Part shown: one piece after another, positions 1-9,628 of the stretch
How the letters are laid out: each line of letters opens with the position of its first letter
Numbering within the stretch: position 1 is the stretch's first letter
From: Rhynchopus sp. YZ270_cl-10
Lineage: Eukaryota; Euglenozoa; Diplonemea; Diplonemida; Diplonemidae
NCBI GenBank assembly: GCA_964035575.1
Contig: OZ037845.1
Span: forward strand, 744,001-808,000
Reading direction: 5' to 3'
DNA length: 64,000 bases
Notes under the pieces: generated by a model
The model's database searches: none
What the model was told of the DNA's origin: nothing
The model's input: only the letters and a program-made list of their open reading frames with translations
Made by a program: the position numbers and the translations under genes

Positions 1-1250
1 AGTGTTATCTTTGTATCGGATACGTTGTCCGGGAAGTTTGCTTGCAAGACGTCGTCATCTGTTAGAAGAAATTCTTCGACTTTTGCTTTAACTCCATTCG
101 TCTTGTCTTCTTCTCCTGTTTCACCGTTTATGGGATTCTCCTGGGTGGCGCGCTGTGCAGCTTCTTCGATGACTCCGTGATCAATCTCGTCTTCGTCGTC
201 AAAATCCATTCCTAGGTGCTGCATTGGAGATGAGTCAGCTTTTAGACAATCCAGATCGTCTTCGTTTGCGGGTTCTAATGGGACGTTCTTCCCTTTGGCA
301 AAGCTCTTTGGTGCTACATGATACACCACATCCCCCTTCTTCAACAAATCATGCACAAACGACGGCTTATTCTCATTCATCTCCACGATATCCTCCTCCA
401 GAAGCACCTCCTTGAAGCCTTCCACCACCTCTGCGGGGCCTTCTGTGTTTGCTTTGAAAAATTCATCGACCTGTTCGTTGTATTCAGGCGATCCTGTACC
501 GAGGTATGGTTTGAGAAGGGGCAACACCCTTTCCATCGCCATTTGCCCCATATGCTGGCTTCGGAGACCTAAAACATTGATTTTTCCATTAACAAAAATG
601 TGAACTCCGCATTTGGGATTGAGCATGCGAAGTCTCAACGCAGGGAACGTTTCTGGTTCATACGTACACCACTCTGGATGCGCCTTATGAAACTCATCCA
701 ACCGTACAGGCAACGACAGATCCGTAATACCAAGCATATTGGTCACCCGAAAGTTCAACACCCTCGCATTCCTTTCCCCCACCTTTCGAAACAATTTGCA
801 AATCTTCTTTGCAATATAGATTGCAGAATCCACAGTTTTCAACCCCGTCACCGAAACGTGCCCTTTCGCTGTAAGCCTAGCCCTTGCCTTGAGAGGAGGG
901 GAATGCTGTGGACAGTTAAGGAAGAGTGTTGCTGATCCGAATCGGGATGGGGTAAATTCGAGGACACGAATACGGGGTACAAGATCTTCGAAGATGAGGG
1001 TCGTACCTAGCTCGAAGCTGACGCAGACTGATTGGATGATAGGGGTGAGGCGGTCGTCTTTGAGGCGGACACAGTATTTTGCGTAGTTTGTGGTTTTCGA
1101 CTCAGCGGTAGGGTTGATGGCGGAGTCGCCGTACTGCATGTCTAGAAGCATTTGGTTGTGAACATCCACAGCAGAACCAACGAAGCCAGTGTCCTCCCCT
1201 TCATGGTGCATATCCTCAAGCATGTCATCCCCATCCCATTCATCCCCCAT
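1..1250 (-). CDS. TATA-binding protein-like factor, 3' end beyond window
   Basis: I read this frame by translating the minus strand by hand: 416 codons stay open from the ATG at 1250 to the window edge. Residues about 68-250 align by eye with both halves of the TBP saddle. The first half carries EFTPSRF and later VSVTG; the second carries YEPETFPALRLRM and HIFVNGK. These match the YNPKRF, VVTGAK, YEPELFPGLIYRM and LIFVSGK landmarks of TBP. Of the four DNA-kinking phenylalanines, three appear present (F104, F202, F219); the position of the second holds RLTAKG with no Phe. TBP binds promoter DNA and nucleates polymerase assembly in the nucleus. Oddly, the core is followed by an acidic tail of at least 165 residues, whereas TBP normally ends at the saddle. 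The first 60 residues are also acidic. It could be a TBP paralogue (TRF/TLP type) rather than the general factor. Family call is firm, exact role is not. Confidence 0.85.
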   Translation of the reverse strand, partial: MGDEWDGDDMLEDMHHEGEDTGFVGSAVDVHNQMLLDMQYGDSAINPTAESKTTNYAKYCVRLKDDRLTPIIQSVCVSFELGTTLIFEDLVPRIRVLEFTPSRFGSATLFLNCPQHSPPLKARARLTAKGHVSVTGLKTVDSAIYIAKKICKLFRKVGERNARVLNFRVTNMLGITDLSLPVRLDEFHKAHPEWCTYEPETFPALRLRMLNPKCGVHIFVNGKINVLGLRSQHMGQMAMERVLPLLKPYLGTGSPEYNEQVDEFFKANTEGPAEVVEGFKEVLLEEDIVEMNENKPSFVHDLLKKGDVVYHVAPKSFAKGKNVPLEPANEDDLDCLKADSSPMQHLGMDFDDEDEIDHGVIEEAAQRATQENPINGETGEEDKTNGVKAKVEEFLLTDDDVLQANFPDNVSDTKIT

Positions 1251-1624
1251 TGTGAATATGAGGACTTCTGTGAAGCATTTAACTGAATGTAGCATGAGGG
1301 TGTGGGGGTAAGGTAGTGAGAAAGATGGGAGGAGGGGGGGTGATACTTTGGTTTTACTTTGTTTTCTTCTGCTGAGGATGTGGTCCTGATCAAAAACCTA
1401 TGGGTTTTATGTTATTTTCAGGCCCGCCTTTCCCTCTTTTTGCAAAGTGCAAACAAGGGAAAAGGAGAGAGTACACACAAAAAAAAGAACCCCTCAAGAC
1501 AGAGAGAAGGTCGTGCAGAACATCACACACACACAGAGCAACGGCAAACTTGGTGCGCATCGTCGGTGCGTGTGTGTTTGCACGTGGGGGCGGGGGAGGA
1601 AAGGGAAAAGGAAAATGAAAAGCA

Positions 1625-1886
1625 ATAAACACGATTGTTTATAGAGCGGAGAGAAAAAGTAAACAAAAAAAAAATTGAAATTGAAATTGAAAAAAAAAAC
1701 AGCAGTGTGACACTGCGCCCAAAACACACATTCCGCACCGTACAGGCACAGCTTCCCCTCTCTGTCTCTGTCCCCCGCACGATCAAGTCAACGTTCCAGT
1801 CCACACCTTGCAGGTGTGGTAGTGAAGTTGCGCACAGGGGATGATAGTTTTAAGGATGGAAGCACCGCAGACGAGGTGGTGTCTGC
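1625..1886. repeat. Cluster of four perfect inverted repeats in array 1 spacer
   Basis: In the spacer of the first unit, four short perfect inverted repeats lie within 262 bp: ATAAACA/TGTTTAT around CGAT (1625-1642), GCAGTGT/ACACTGC around one G (1702-1716), CCACACCT/AGGTGTGG around TGC (1801-1819), and GCAGAC/GTCTGC with an 8-nt loop (1867-1886). The same sequence recurs in every unit. The rest of the spacer (1347-2315) is A-rich with no convincing ORF; a TATAAAAG string on the plus strand at about 2157 is noted without a role. The cluster could fold in RNA of either strand or bind proteins as DNA; function unknown. Confidence 0.6.
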
Positions 1887-2315
1887 AGGGAAAGGGTCCT
1901 GGAAAAACATGACAAAAGAAGGACACAAAAAGGGGACACAACAATGCGAACATGGAAAATAGAAAAAGTGACATAACCGAAAAATGTGCGTTTCAAAACA
2001 ACAACGTGGCCCTCAAAAAGAGGGAAATCGTCAGGTGAAAAAAAAGCAGCTGCAAAGTTGTTACTGCGAATGAGGAAGACGCAAGACAGGAGAAGAAGGA
2101 TCTCATGTGTGCTGGCAGCCTCGCTTTGTCACATCCACAAAAAAGCAACTGCTAATATAAAAGCCCGAAAAAAACGAGACCACGTTGTAAAAACGACACG
2201 ATGCGAATATTTTAAAGTAGAGAAAAGAGAAAAGAGAAAACTTGAAAAACTAGCATATGATCCCACCTGCAAAGAAAAAGTGCAGCCAAGAAAACATTTG
2301 TAAGCTGAGCACTGT

Positions 2316-2357
2316 CACAGTCACAGTCACAGTCACAGTCACAGCCACAGCCACAGC
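2316..2357. repeat. Hexanucleotide microsatellite six bases after the stop codon
   Basis: Four CACAGT units followed by three CACAGC units (plus-strand reading) lie just beyond the stop codon of the first cysteine-rich gene, in its 3' UTR. The composition differs between units: 4+3 in units 1, 2 and 7, 4+4 in units 3, 4, 5, 8 and 9, and 6+3 in unit 6. This accounts exactly for the 2628, 2634 and 2640 bp unit periods. Confidence 0.95.
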
Positions 2358-2362
2358 CACAC

Positions 2363-3838
2363 TCAGATGCACTGTCCACGGCCCTCGCTGTCCAGCATGC
2401 AGCGCTTCTGGTCACCGCAGTCCATGAGCACACACTGGTTGAACACACAGCAGCTGGCGCCGTCAGATCCCGCAACGCACACGTGGTCACGCGCAGTGCA
2501 GCCGGTGGAGGCTGTGCACGACGCCTTGTCTCCGCACATGGCCTGCTTCCTGCAGATCACGTCCTCGCAGCAGCCATCCTGCTTCTGGTCAGTCACCTCC
2601 ACACAGGCGCTGGTGCTTCCCGTGAGCAGTGCCAGCAGCATGTCGATTCTGCAGATGAGTGCGTCTGTGCCCTCAACAGCGCCGTAGCCGGCAGGGCAGG
2701 AAAGCGGGGCGGGGCAGCAGGGCTCCTCGTCACGCACGCAGCACTTCTGGCACCTTGGGCCCTGGCAGGTAGGGTCAACGGTGCAGGTGTAGCCAGGCTT
2801 GCAGGCGTCAAAGCCTGTGCCACAGGTGGGGCCCTGTGCGGAGCAGAAGGAGGGGGTCGGCGGGGTCGGGGGGGTCTCCTTCACACAGGTTCCGGGTGCG
2901 TCGCACGTCGGCTCCGAGCACTGGCAGGTGAGTCCCGAAGCGCACCTGTTGTAGAAGCAGGGCAGGGTGAAGCCGCCACAGCCCGCACCCTCAGGCTGGT
3001 AGTCGACACATTCCTTTGTTGTGAGGCATGCGAACCGGTCGGGCGAAGAGGTGTCGCGTGTGGCGCGGCAGAACTGCGTGCTCGGGCAGTCTGCGTTCGT
3101 GTCGCACCCGCTCACAACAGTAGGGGCCGGAGGGGCGGTCTCCTTCACACAGGTTCCAGGTGCGTCGCACGTCGGCTCCGAGCACTGGCAGGTGAGTCCC
3201 GAAGCACACCTGTTGTAGAAGCAGGGCAGAGTGAAGCCGCCACAGCCCGCACCCTCAGGCTGGTAGTCAACACACTCCTTTGTTGTGAGGCATGCGAACT
3301 GGTCGGGCGAGGAGGTGTCGCGAGTGGCGCGGCAGAACTGCGTGCTCGGGCAGTCTGCGTTCGTGTCGCACCCGTTCACAACAGTAGGGGCCGGAGGGGC
3401 GGTCTCCTTCACACAGGTTCCAGGTGCGTCGCACGTCGGCTCCGAACACTGGCAGGTGAGCCCCGAAGCGCACCTGTTGTAGAAGCAGGGCAGGGTGAAG
3501 CCGCCACAGCCCGCACCCTCAGGCTGGTAGTCAACACATTCCTTCGTTGTGAGGCACGCAAAAAGGTCGGGCGAGGAGGTGTCGCGAGTGGCGCGGCAGA
3601 ACTGTGTTTTCGGGCAGTCTGCGTTCGTGTCACACCCCTGCACAATCTGCCTGCACGTGATGGTGGTGCAGCACGCAGACGCTGTCGTGCACGTACCGCT
3701 CTGCAGTCCCTCTGGTGTGCACGGTGTCGCCGTCTCCACAAACCCAAGCGGGCAGGTGGGGTGCTGCAGGCAGCAGTTCACGTCTGCAGACGCGACAGAC
3801 GCGAGCAGTGCTGACACGGTGATTGAGAGCATCTTCAT
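2363..3838 (-). CDS. Secreted cysteine-rich modular protein, array 1 copy 1 (3 modules)
   Basis: 491 residues, no intron. Residues 1-18 form a signal peptide (MKMLSITVSALLASVASA), so the product should enter the secretory pathway; I see no membrane anchor, so it is probably released or part of a coat. Residues 22-66 are a small module with two CC pairs. Three 88-residue modules follow from 68, 156 and 244, each with 12 cysteines (start GCDTNADCP, core GAGCGGFTLPCFYNRC), joined by Pro/Thr-rich linkers. I call them A (DLF variant), B (DQF) and C (DRF). After a PPTPPTPS linker, the C-terminal region repeats the CC...CP.G[FY]...CC...CR pattern of the N-terminal module. The even cysteine count suggests six disulfides per module. 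I do not recognise the family; the GLTC/CGGF spacing loosely recalls IGFBP- or colipase-like folds. The stop is TGA. Confidence 0.93.
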   Translation of the reverse strand: MKMLSITVSALLASVASADVNCCLQHPTCPLGFVETATPCTPEGLQSGTCTTASACCTTITCRQIVQGCDTNADCPKTQFCRATRDTSSPDLFACLTTKECVDYQPEGAGCGGFTLPCFYNRCASGLTCQCSEPTCDAPGTCVKETAPPAPTVVNGCDTNADCPSTQFCRATRDTSSPDQFACLTTKECVDYQPEGAGCGGFTLPCFYNRCASGLTCQCSEPTCDAPGTCVKETAPPAPTVVSGCDTNADCPSTQFCRATRDTSSPDRFACLTTKECVDYQPEGAGCGGFTLPCFYNRCASGLTCQCSEPTCDAPGTCVKETPPTPPTPSFCSAQGPTCGTGFDACKPGYTCTVDPTCQGPRCQKCCVRDEEPCCPAPLSCPAGYGAVEGTDALICRIDMLLALLTGSTSACVEVTDQKQDGCCEDVICRKQAMCGDKASCTASTGCTARDHVCVAGSDGASCCVFNQCVLMDCGDQKRCMLDSEGRGQCI

Positions 3839-4990
3839 CTTCGAAGGGTGCTATTTGTTTGTGTGTTGTGTGCAATGTTCCTGTCGGAATGTGGTGTGGT
3901 GTGCGAGGGGCTTGCTTTGGGGTGGTGAGGTGGTGACAAAGTAGCAAAAGGATGGGCAACACAGGGGATTTATTTTGGTTTTACTTTGTTTTCTTCTGCT
4001 GAGGATGTGGTCCTGACAAAACCTGTGGGAGGTTTTACTTTTATTTCAGGCCCGCCTTTCCCTCTTTTTGCAAAGTGCAAACAAGGGAAAAGGAGAGAGT
4101 ACACACAAAAAAAAGAACCCCTCAAGACAGAGAGAAGGTCGTGCAGAACATCACACACACACAGAGCAACGGCAAACTTGGTGCGCATCGTCGGTGCGTG
4201 TGTGTTTGCACGTGGGGGCGGGGGAGGAAAGGGAAAAGGAAAATGAAAAGCAATAAACACGATTGTTTATAGAGCGGAGAGAAAAAGTAAACAAAAAAAA
4301 AATTGAAATTGAAATTGAAAAAAAAAACAGCAGTGTGACACTGCGCCCAAAACACACATTCCGCACCGTACAGGCACAGCTTCCCCTCTCTGTCTCTGTC
4401 CCCCGCACGATCAAGTCAACGTTCCAGTCCACACCTTGCAGGTGTGGTAGTGAAGTTGCGCACAGGGGATGATAGTTTTAAGGATGGAAGCACCGCAGAC
4501 GAGGTGGTGTCTGCAGGGAAAGGGTCCTGGAAAAACATGACAAAAGAAGGACACAAAAAGGGGACACAACAATGCGAACATGGAAAATAGAAAAAGTGAC
4601 ATAACCGAAAAATGTGCGTTTCAAAACAACAACGTGGCCCTCAAAAAGAGGGAAATCGCCAGGTGAAAAAAAAGCAGCTGCAAAGTTGTTACTGCGAATG
4701 AGGAAGACGCAAGACAGGAGAAGAAGGATCTCATGTGTGCTGGCAGCCTCGCTTTGTCACATCCACAAAAAAGCAACTGCTAATATAAAAGCCCGAAAAA
4801 AACGAGACCACGTTGTAAAAACGACACGATGCGAATATTTTAAAGTAGAGAAAAGAGAAAAGAGAAAACTTGAAAAACTAGCATATGATCCCACCTGCAA
4901 AGAAAAAGTGCAGCCAAGAAAACATTTGTAAGCTGAGCACTGTCACAGTCACAGTCACAGTCACAGTCACAGCCACAGCCACAGCCACAC

Positions 4991-6466
4991 TCAGATGCAC
5001 TGTCCACGGCCCTCGCTGTCCAGCATGCAGCGCTTCTGGTCACCGCAGTCCATGAGCACACACTGGTTGAACACACAGCAGCTGGCGCCGTCAGATCCCG
5101 CAACGCACACGTGGTCACGCGCAGTGCAGCCGGTGGAGGCTGTGCACGACGCCTTGTCTCCGCACATGGCCTGCTTCCTGCAGATCACGTCCTCGCAGCA
5201 GCCATCCTGCTTCTGGTCAGTCACCTCCACACAGGCGCTGGTGCTTCCCGTGAGCAGTGCCAGCAGCATGTCGATTCTGCAGATGAGTGCGTCTGTGCCC
5301 TCAACAGCGCCGTAGCCGGCAGGGCAGGAAAGCGGGGCGGGGCAGCAGGGCTCCTCGTCACGCACGCAGCACTTCTGGCACCTTGGGCCCTGGCAGGTAG
5401 GGTCAACGGTGCAGGTGTAGCCAGGCTTGCAGGCGTCAAAGCCTGTGCCACAGGTGGGGCCCTGTGCGGAGCAGAAGGAGGGGGTCGGCGGGGTCGGGGG
5501 GGTCTCCTTCACACAGGTTCCGGGTGCGTCGCACGTCGGCTCCGAGCACTGGCAGGTGAGTCCCGAAGCGCACCTGTTGTAGAAGCAGGGCAGGGTGAAG
5601 CCGCCACAGCCCGCACCCTCAGGCTGGTAGTCGACACATTCCTTTGTTGTGAGGCATGCGAACCGGTCGGGCGAAGAGGTGTCGCGTGTGGCGCGGCAGA
5701 ACTGCGTGCTCGGGCAGTCTGCGTTCGTGTCGCACCCGCTCACAACAGTAGGGGCCGGAGGGGCGGTCTCCTTCACACAGGTTCCAGGTGCGTCGCACGT
5801 CGGCTCCGAGCACTGGCAGGTGAGTCCCGAAGCACACCTGTTGTAGAAGCAGGGCAGAGTGAAGCCGCCACAGCCCGCACCCTCAGGCTGGTAGTCAACA
5901 CACTCCTTTGTTGTGAGGCATGCGAACTGGTCGGGCGAGGAGGTGTCGCGAGTGGCGCGGCAGAACTGCGTGCTCGGGCAGTCTGCGTTCGTGTCGCACC
6001 CGTTCACAACAGTAGGGGCCGGAGGGGCGGTCTCCTTCACACAGGTTCCAGGTGCGTCGCACGTCGGCTCCGAACACTGGCAGGTGAGCCCCGAAGCGCA
6101 CCTGTTGTAGAAGCAGGGCAGGGTGAAGCCGCCACAGCCCGCACCCTCAGGCTGGTAGTCAACACATTCCTTCGTTGTGAGGCACGCAAAAAGGTCGGGC
6201 GAGGAGGTGTCGCGAGTGGCGCGGCAGAACTGTGTTTTCGGGCAGTCTGCGTTCGTGTCACACCCCTGCACAATCTGCCTGCACGTGATGGTGGTGCAGC
6301 ACGCAGACGCTGTCGTGCACGTACCGCTCTGCAGTCCCTCTGGTGTGCACGGTGTCGCCGTCTCCACAAACCCAAGCGGGCAGGTGGGGTGCTGCAGGCA
6401 GCAGTTCACGTCTGCAGACGCGACAGACGCGAGCAGTGCTGACACGGTGATTGAGAGCATCTTCAT
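4991..6466 (-). CDS. Secreted cysteine-rich modular protein, array 1 copy 2 (3 modules)
   Basis: 491 residues, module order A-B-C. The protein is identical to copy 1 by eye. The spacer on its 3' side carries a single T-to-C change at 4657 (plus strand) relative to the other units. The 5' flank is the same 135 bp found upstream of copies 1-8. Confidence 0.93.
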   Translation of the reverse strand: MKMLSITVSALLASVASADVNCCLQHPTCPLGFVETATPCTPEGLQSGTCTTASACCTTITCRQIVQGCDTNADCPKTQFCRATRDTSSPDLFACLTTKECVDYQPEGAGCGGFTLPCFYNRCASGLTCQCSEPTCDAPGTCVKETAPPAPTVVNGCDTNADCPSTQFCRATRDTSSPDQFACLTTKECVDYQPEGAGCGGFTLPCFYNRCASGLTCQCSEPTCDAPGTCVKETAPPAPTVVSGCDTNADCPSTQFCRATRDTSSPDRFACLTTKECVDYQPEGAGCGGFTLPCFYNRCASGLTCQCSEPTCDAPGTCVKETPPTPPTPSFCSAQGPTCGTGFDACKPGYTCTVDPTCQGPRCQKCCVRDEEPCCPAPLSCPAGYGAVEGTDALICRIDMLLALLTGSTSACVEVTDQKQDGCCEDVICRKQAMCGDKASCTASTGCTARDHVCVAGSDGASCCVFNQCVLMDCGDQKRCMLDSEGRGQCI

Positions 6467-7624
6467 CTTCGAAGGGTGCTATTTGTTTGTGTGTTGTGTG
6501 CAATGTTCCTGTCGGAATGTGGTGTGGTGTGCGAGGGGCTTGCTTTGGGGTGGTGAGGTGGTGACAAAGTAGCAAAAGGATGGGCAACACAGGGGATTTA
6601 TTTTGGTTTTACTTTGTTTTCTTCTGCTGAGGATGTGGTCCTGACAAAACCTGTGGGAGGTTTTACTTTTATTTCAGGCCCGCCTTTCCCTCTTTTTGCA
6701 AAGTGCAAACAAGGGAAAAGGAGAGAGTACACACAAAAAAAAGAACCCCTCAAGACAGAGAGAAGGTCGTGCAGAACATCACACACACACAGAGCAACGG
6801 CAAACTTGGTGCGCATCGTCGGTGCGTGTGTGTTTGCACGTGGGGGCGGGGGAGGAAAGGGAAAAGGAAAATGAAAAGCAATAAACACGATTGTTTATAG
6901 AGCGGAGAGAAAAAGTAAACAAAAAAAAAATTGAAATTGAAATTGAAAAAAAAAACAGCAGTGTGACACTGCGCCCAAAACACACATTCCGCACCGTACA
7001 GGCACAGCTTCCCCTCTCTGTCTCTGTCCCCCGCACGATCAAGTCAACGTTCCAGTCCACACCTTGCAGGTGTGGTAGTGAAGTTGCGCACAGGGGATGA
7101 TAGTTTTAAGGATGGAAGCACCGCAGACGAGGTGGTGTCTGCAGGGAAAGGGTCCTGGAAAAACATGACAAAAGAAGGACACAAAAAGGGGACACAACAA
7201 TGCGAACATGGAAAATAGAAAAAGTGACATAACCGAAAAATGTGCGTTTCAAAACAACAACGTGGCCCTCAAAAAGAGGGAAATCGTCAGGTGAAAAAAA
7301 AGCAGCTGCAAAGTTGTTACTGCGAATGAGGAAGACGCAAGACAGGAGAAGAAGGATCTCATGTGTGCTGGCAGCCTCGCTTTGTCACATCCACAAAAAA
7401 GCAACTGCTAATATAAAAGCCCGAAAAAAACGAGACCACGTTGTAAAAACGACACGATGCGAATATTTTAAAGTAGAGAAAAGAGAAAAGAGAAAACTTG
7501 AAAAACTAGCATATGATCCCACCTGCAAAGAAAAAGTGCAGCCAAGAAAACATTTGTAAGCTGAGCACTGTCACAGTCACAGTCACAGTCACAGTCACAG
7601 CCACAGCCACAGCCACAGCCACAC

Positions 7625-9628
7625 TCAGATGCACTGTCCACGGCCCTCGCTGTCCAGCATGCAGCGCTTCTGGTCACCGCAGTCCATGAGCACACACTGG
7701 TTGAACACACAGCAGCTGGCGCCGTCAGATCCCGCAACGCACACGTGGTCACGCGCAGTGCAGCCGGTGGAGGCTGTGCACGACGCCTTGTCTCCGCACA
7801 TGGCCTGCTTCCTGCAGATCACGTCCTCGCAGCAGCCATCCTGCTTCTGGTCAGTCACCTCCACACAGGCGCTGGTGCTTCCCGTGAGCAGTGCCAGCAG
7901 CATGTCGATTCTGCAGATGAGTGCGTCTGTGCCCTCAACAGCGCCGTAGCCGGCAGGGCAGGAAAGCGGGGCGGGGCAGCAGGGCTCCTCGTCACGCACG
8001 CAGCACTTCTGGCACCTTGGGCCCTGGCAGGTAGGGTCAACGGTGCAGGTGTAGCCAGGCTTGCAGGCGTCAAAGCCTGTGCCACAGGTGGGGCCCTGTG
8101 CGGAGCAGAAGGAGGGGGTCGGCGGGGTCGGGGGGGTCTCCTTCACACAGGTTCCGGGTGCGTCGCACGTCGGCTCCGAGCACTGGCAGGTGAGTCCCGA
8201 AGCGCACCTGTTGTAGAAGCAGGGCAGGGTGAAGCCGCCACAGCCCGCACCCTCAGGCTGGTAGTCGACACATTCCTTTGTTGTGAGGCATGCGAACCGG
8301 TCGGGCGAAGAGGTGTCGCGTGTGGCGCGGCAGAACTGCGTGCTCGGGCAGTCTGCGTTCGTGTCGCACCCGCTCACAACAGTAGGGGCCGGAGGGGCGG
8401 TCTCCTTCACACAGGTTCCAGGTGCGTCGCACGTCGGCTCCGAGCACTGGCAGGTGAGTCCCGAAGCACACCTGTTGTAGAAGCAGGGCAGAGTGAAGCC
8501 GCCACAGCCCGCACCCTCAGGCTGGTAGTCAACACACTCCTTTGTTGTGAGGCATGCGAACTGGTCGGGCGAGGAGGTGTCGCGAGTGGCGCGGCAGAAC
8601 TGCGTGCTCGGGCAGTCTGCGTTCGTGTCGCACCCGCTCACAACAGTAGGGGCCGGAGGGGCGGTCTCCTTCACACAGGTTCCAGGTGCGTCGCACGTCG
8701 GCTCCGAGCACTGGCAGGTGAGTCCCGAAGCGCACCTGTTGTAGAAGCAGGGCAGGGTGAAGCCGCCACAGCCCGCACCCTCAGGCTGGTAGTCGACACA
8801 TTCCTTTGTTGTGAGGCATGCGAACCGGTCGGGCGAAGAGGTGTCGCGTGTGGCGCGGCAGAACTGCGTGCTCGGGCAGTCTGCGTTCGTGTCGCACCCG
8901 CTCACAACAGTAGGGGCCGGAGGGGCGGTCTCCTTCACACAGGTTCCAGGTGCGTCGCACGTCGGCTCCGAGCACTGGCAGGTGAGTCCCGAAGCACACC
9001 TGTTGTAGAAGCAGGGCAGAGTGAAGCCGCCACAGCCCGCACCCTCAGGCTGGTAGTCAACACACTCCTTTGTTGTGAGGCATGCGAACTGGTCGGGCGA
9101 GGAGGTGTCGCGAGTGGCGCGGCAGAACTGCGTGCTCGGGCAGTCTGCGTTCGTGTCGCACCCGTTCACAACAGTAGGGGCCGGAGGGGCGGTCTCCTTC
9201 ACACAGGTTCCAGGTGCGTCGCACGTCGGCTCCGAACACTGGCAGGTGAGCCCCGAAGCGCACCTGTTGTAGAAGCAGGGCAGGGTGAAGCCGCCACAGC
9301 CCGCACCCTCAGGCTGGTAGTCAACACATTCCTTCGTTGTGAGGCACGCAAAAAGGTCGGGCGAGGAGGTGTCGCGAGTGGCGCGGCAGAACTGTGTTTT
9401 CGGGCAGTCTGCGTTCGTGTCACACCCCTGCACAATCTGCCTGCACGTGATGGTGGTGCAGCACGCAGACGCTGTCGTGCACGTACCGCTCTGCAGTCCC
9501 TCTGGTGTGCACGGTGTCGCCGTCTCCACAAACCCAAGCGGGCAGGTGGGGTGCTGCAGGCAGCAGTTCACGTCTGCAGACGCGACAGACGCGAGCAGTG
9601 CTGACACGGTGATTGAGAGCATCTTCAT
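7625..9628 (-). CDS. Secreted cysteine-rich modular protein, array 1 copy 3 (5 modules)
   Basis: 667 residues, the longest copy, with module order A-B-C-B-C. The extra 528 bp equal exactly two modules. The first C module ends in the APPAPTVVS linker rather than the PPTPPTPS that follows a terminal C module, so the exchange that added modules had its junction inside or at the end of a module. N- and C-terminal parts match copy 1. Confidence 0.93.
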   Translation of the reverse strand: MKMLSITVSALLASVASADVNCCLQHPTCPLGFVETATPCTPEGLQSGTCTTASACCTTITCRQIVQGCDTNADCPKTQFCRATRDTSSPDLFACLTTKECVDYQPEGAGCGGFTLPCFYNRCASGLTCQCSEPTCDAPGTCVKETAPPAPTVVNGCDTNADCPSTQFCRATRDTSSPDQFACLTTKECVDYQPEGAGCGGFTLPCFYNRCASGLTCQCSEPTCDAPGTCVKETAPPAPTVVSGCDTNADCPSTQFCRATRDTSSPDRFACLTTKECVDYQPEGAGCGGFTLPCFYNRCASGLTCQCSEPTCDAPGTCVKETAPPAPTVVSGCDTNADCPSTQFCRATRDTSSPDQFACLTTKECVDYQPEGAGCGGFTLPCFYNRCASGLTCQCSEPTCDAPGTCVKETAPPAPTVVSGCDTNADCPSTQFCRATRDTSSPDRFACLTTKECVDYQPEGAGCGGFTLPCFYNRCASGLTCQCSEPTCDAPGTCVKETPPTPPTPSFCSAQGPTCGTGFDACKPGYTCTVDPTCQGPRCQKCCVRDEEPCCPAPLSCPAGYGAVEGTDALICRIDMLLALLTGSTSACVEVTDQKQDGCCEDVICRKQAMCGDKASCTASTGCTARDHVCVAGSDGASCCVFNQCVLMDCGDQKRCMLDSEGRGQCI

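Noticed and set aside
224-1086. Several plus-strand frames of 60-110 codons at the left edge
   Set aside because: They are antisense to the TBP-like gene, which accounts for the whole stretch in one continuous minus frame with family motifs.
2212-2490. Minus-strand 92-96-codon frame with CGCGCDCDCD repeats
   Set aside because: It is simply the translation of the hexanucleotide tract beyond the stop codon in another frame.
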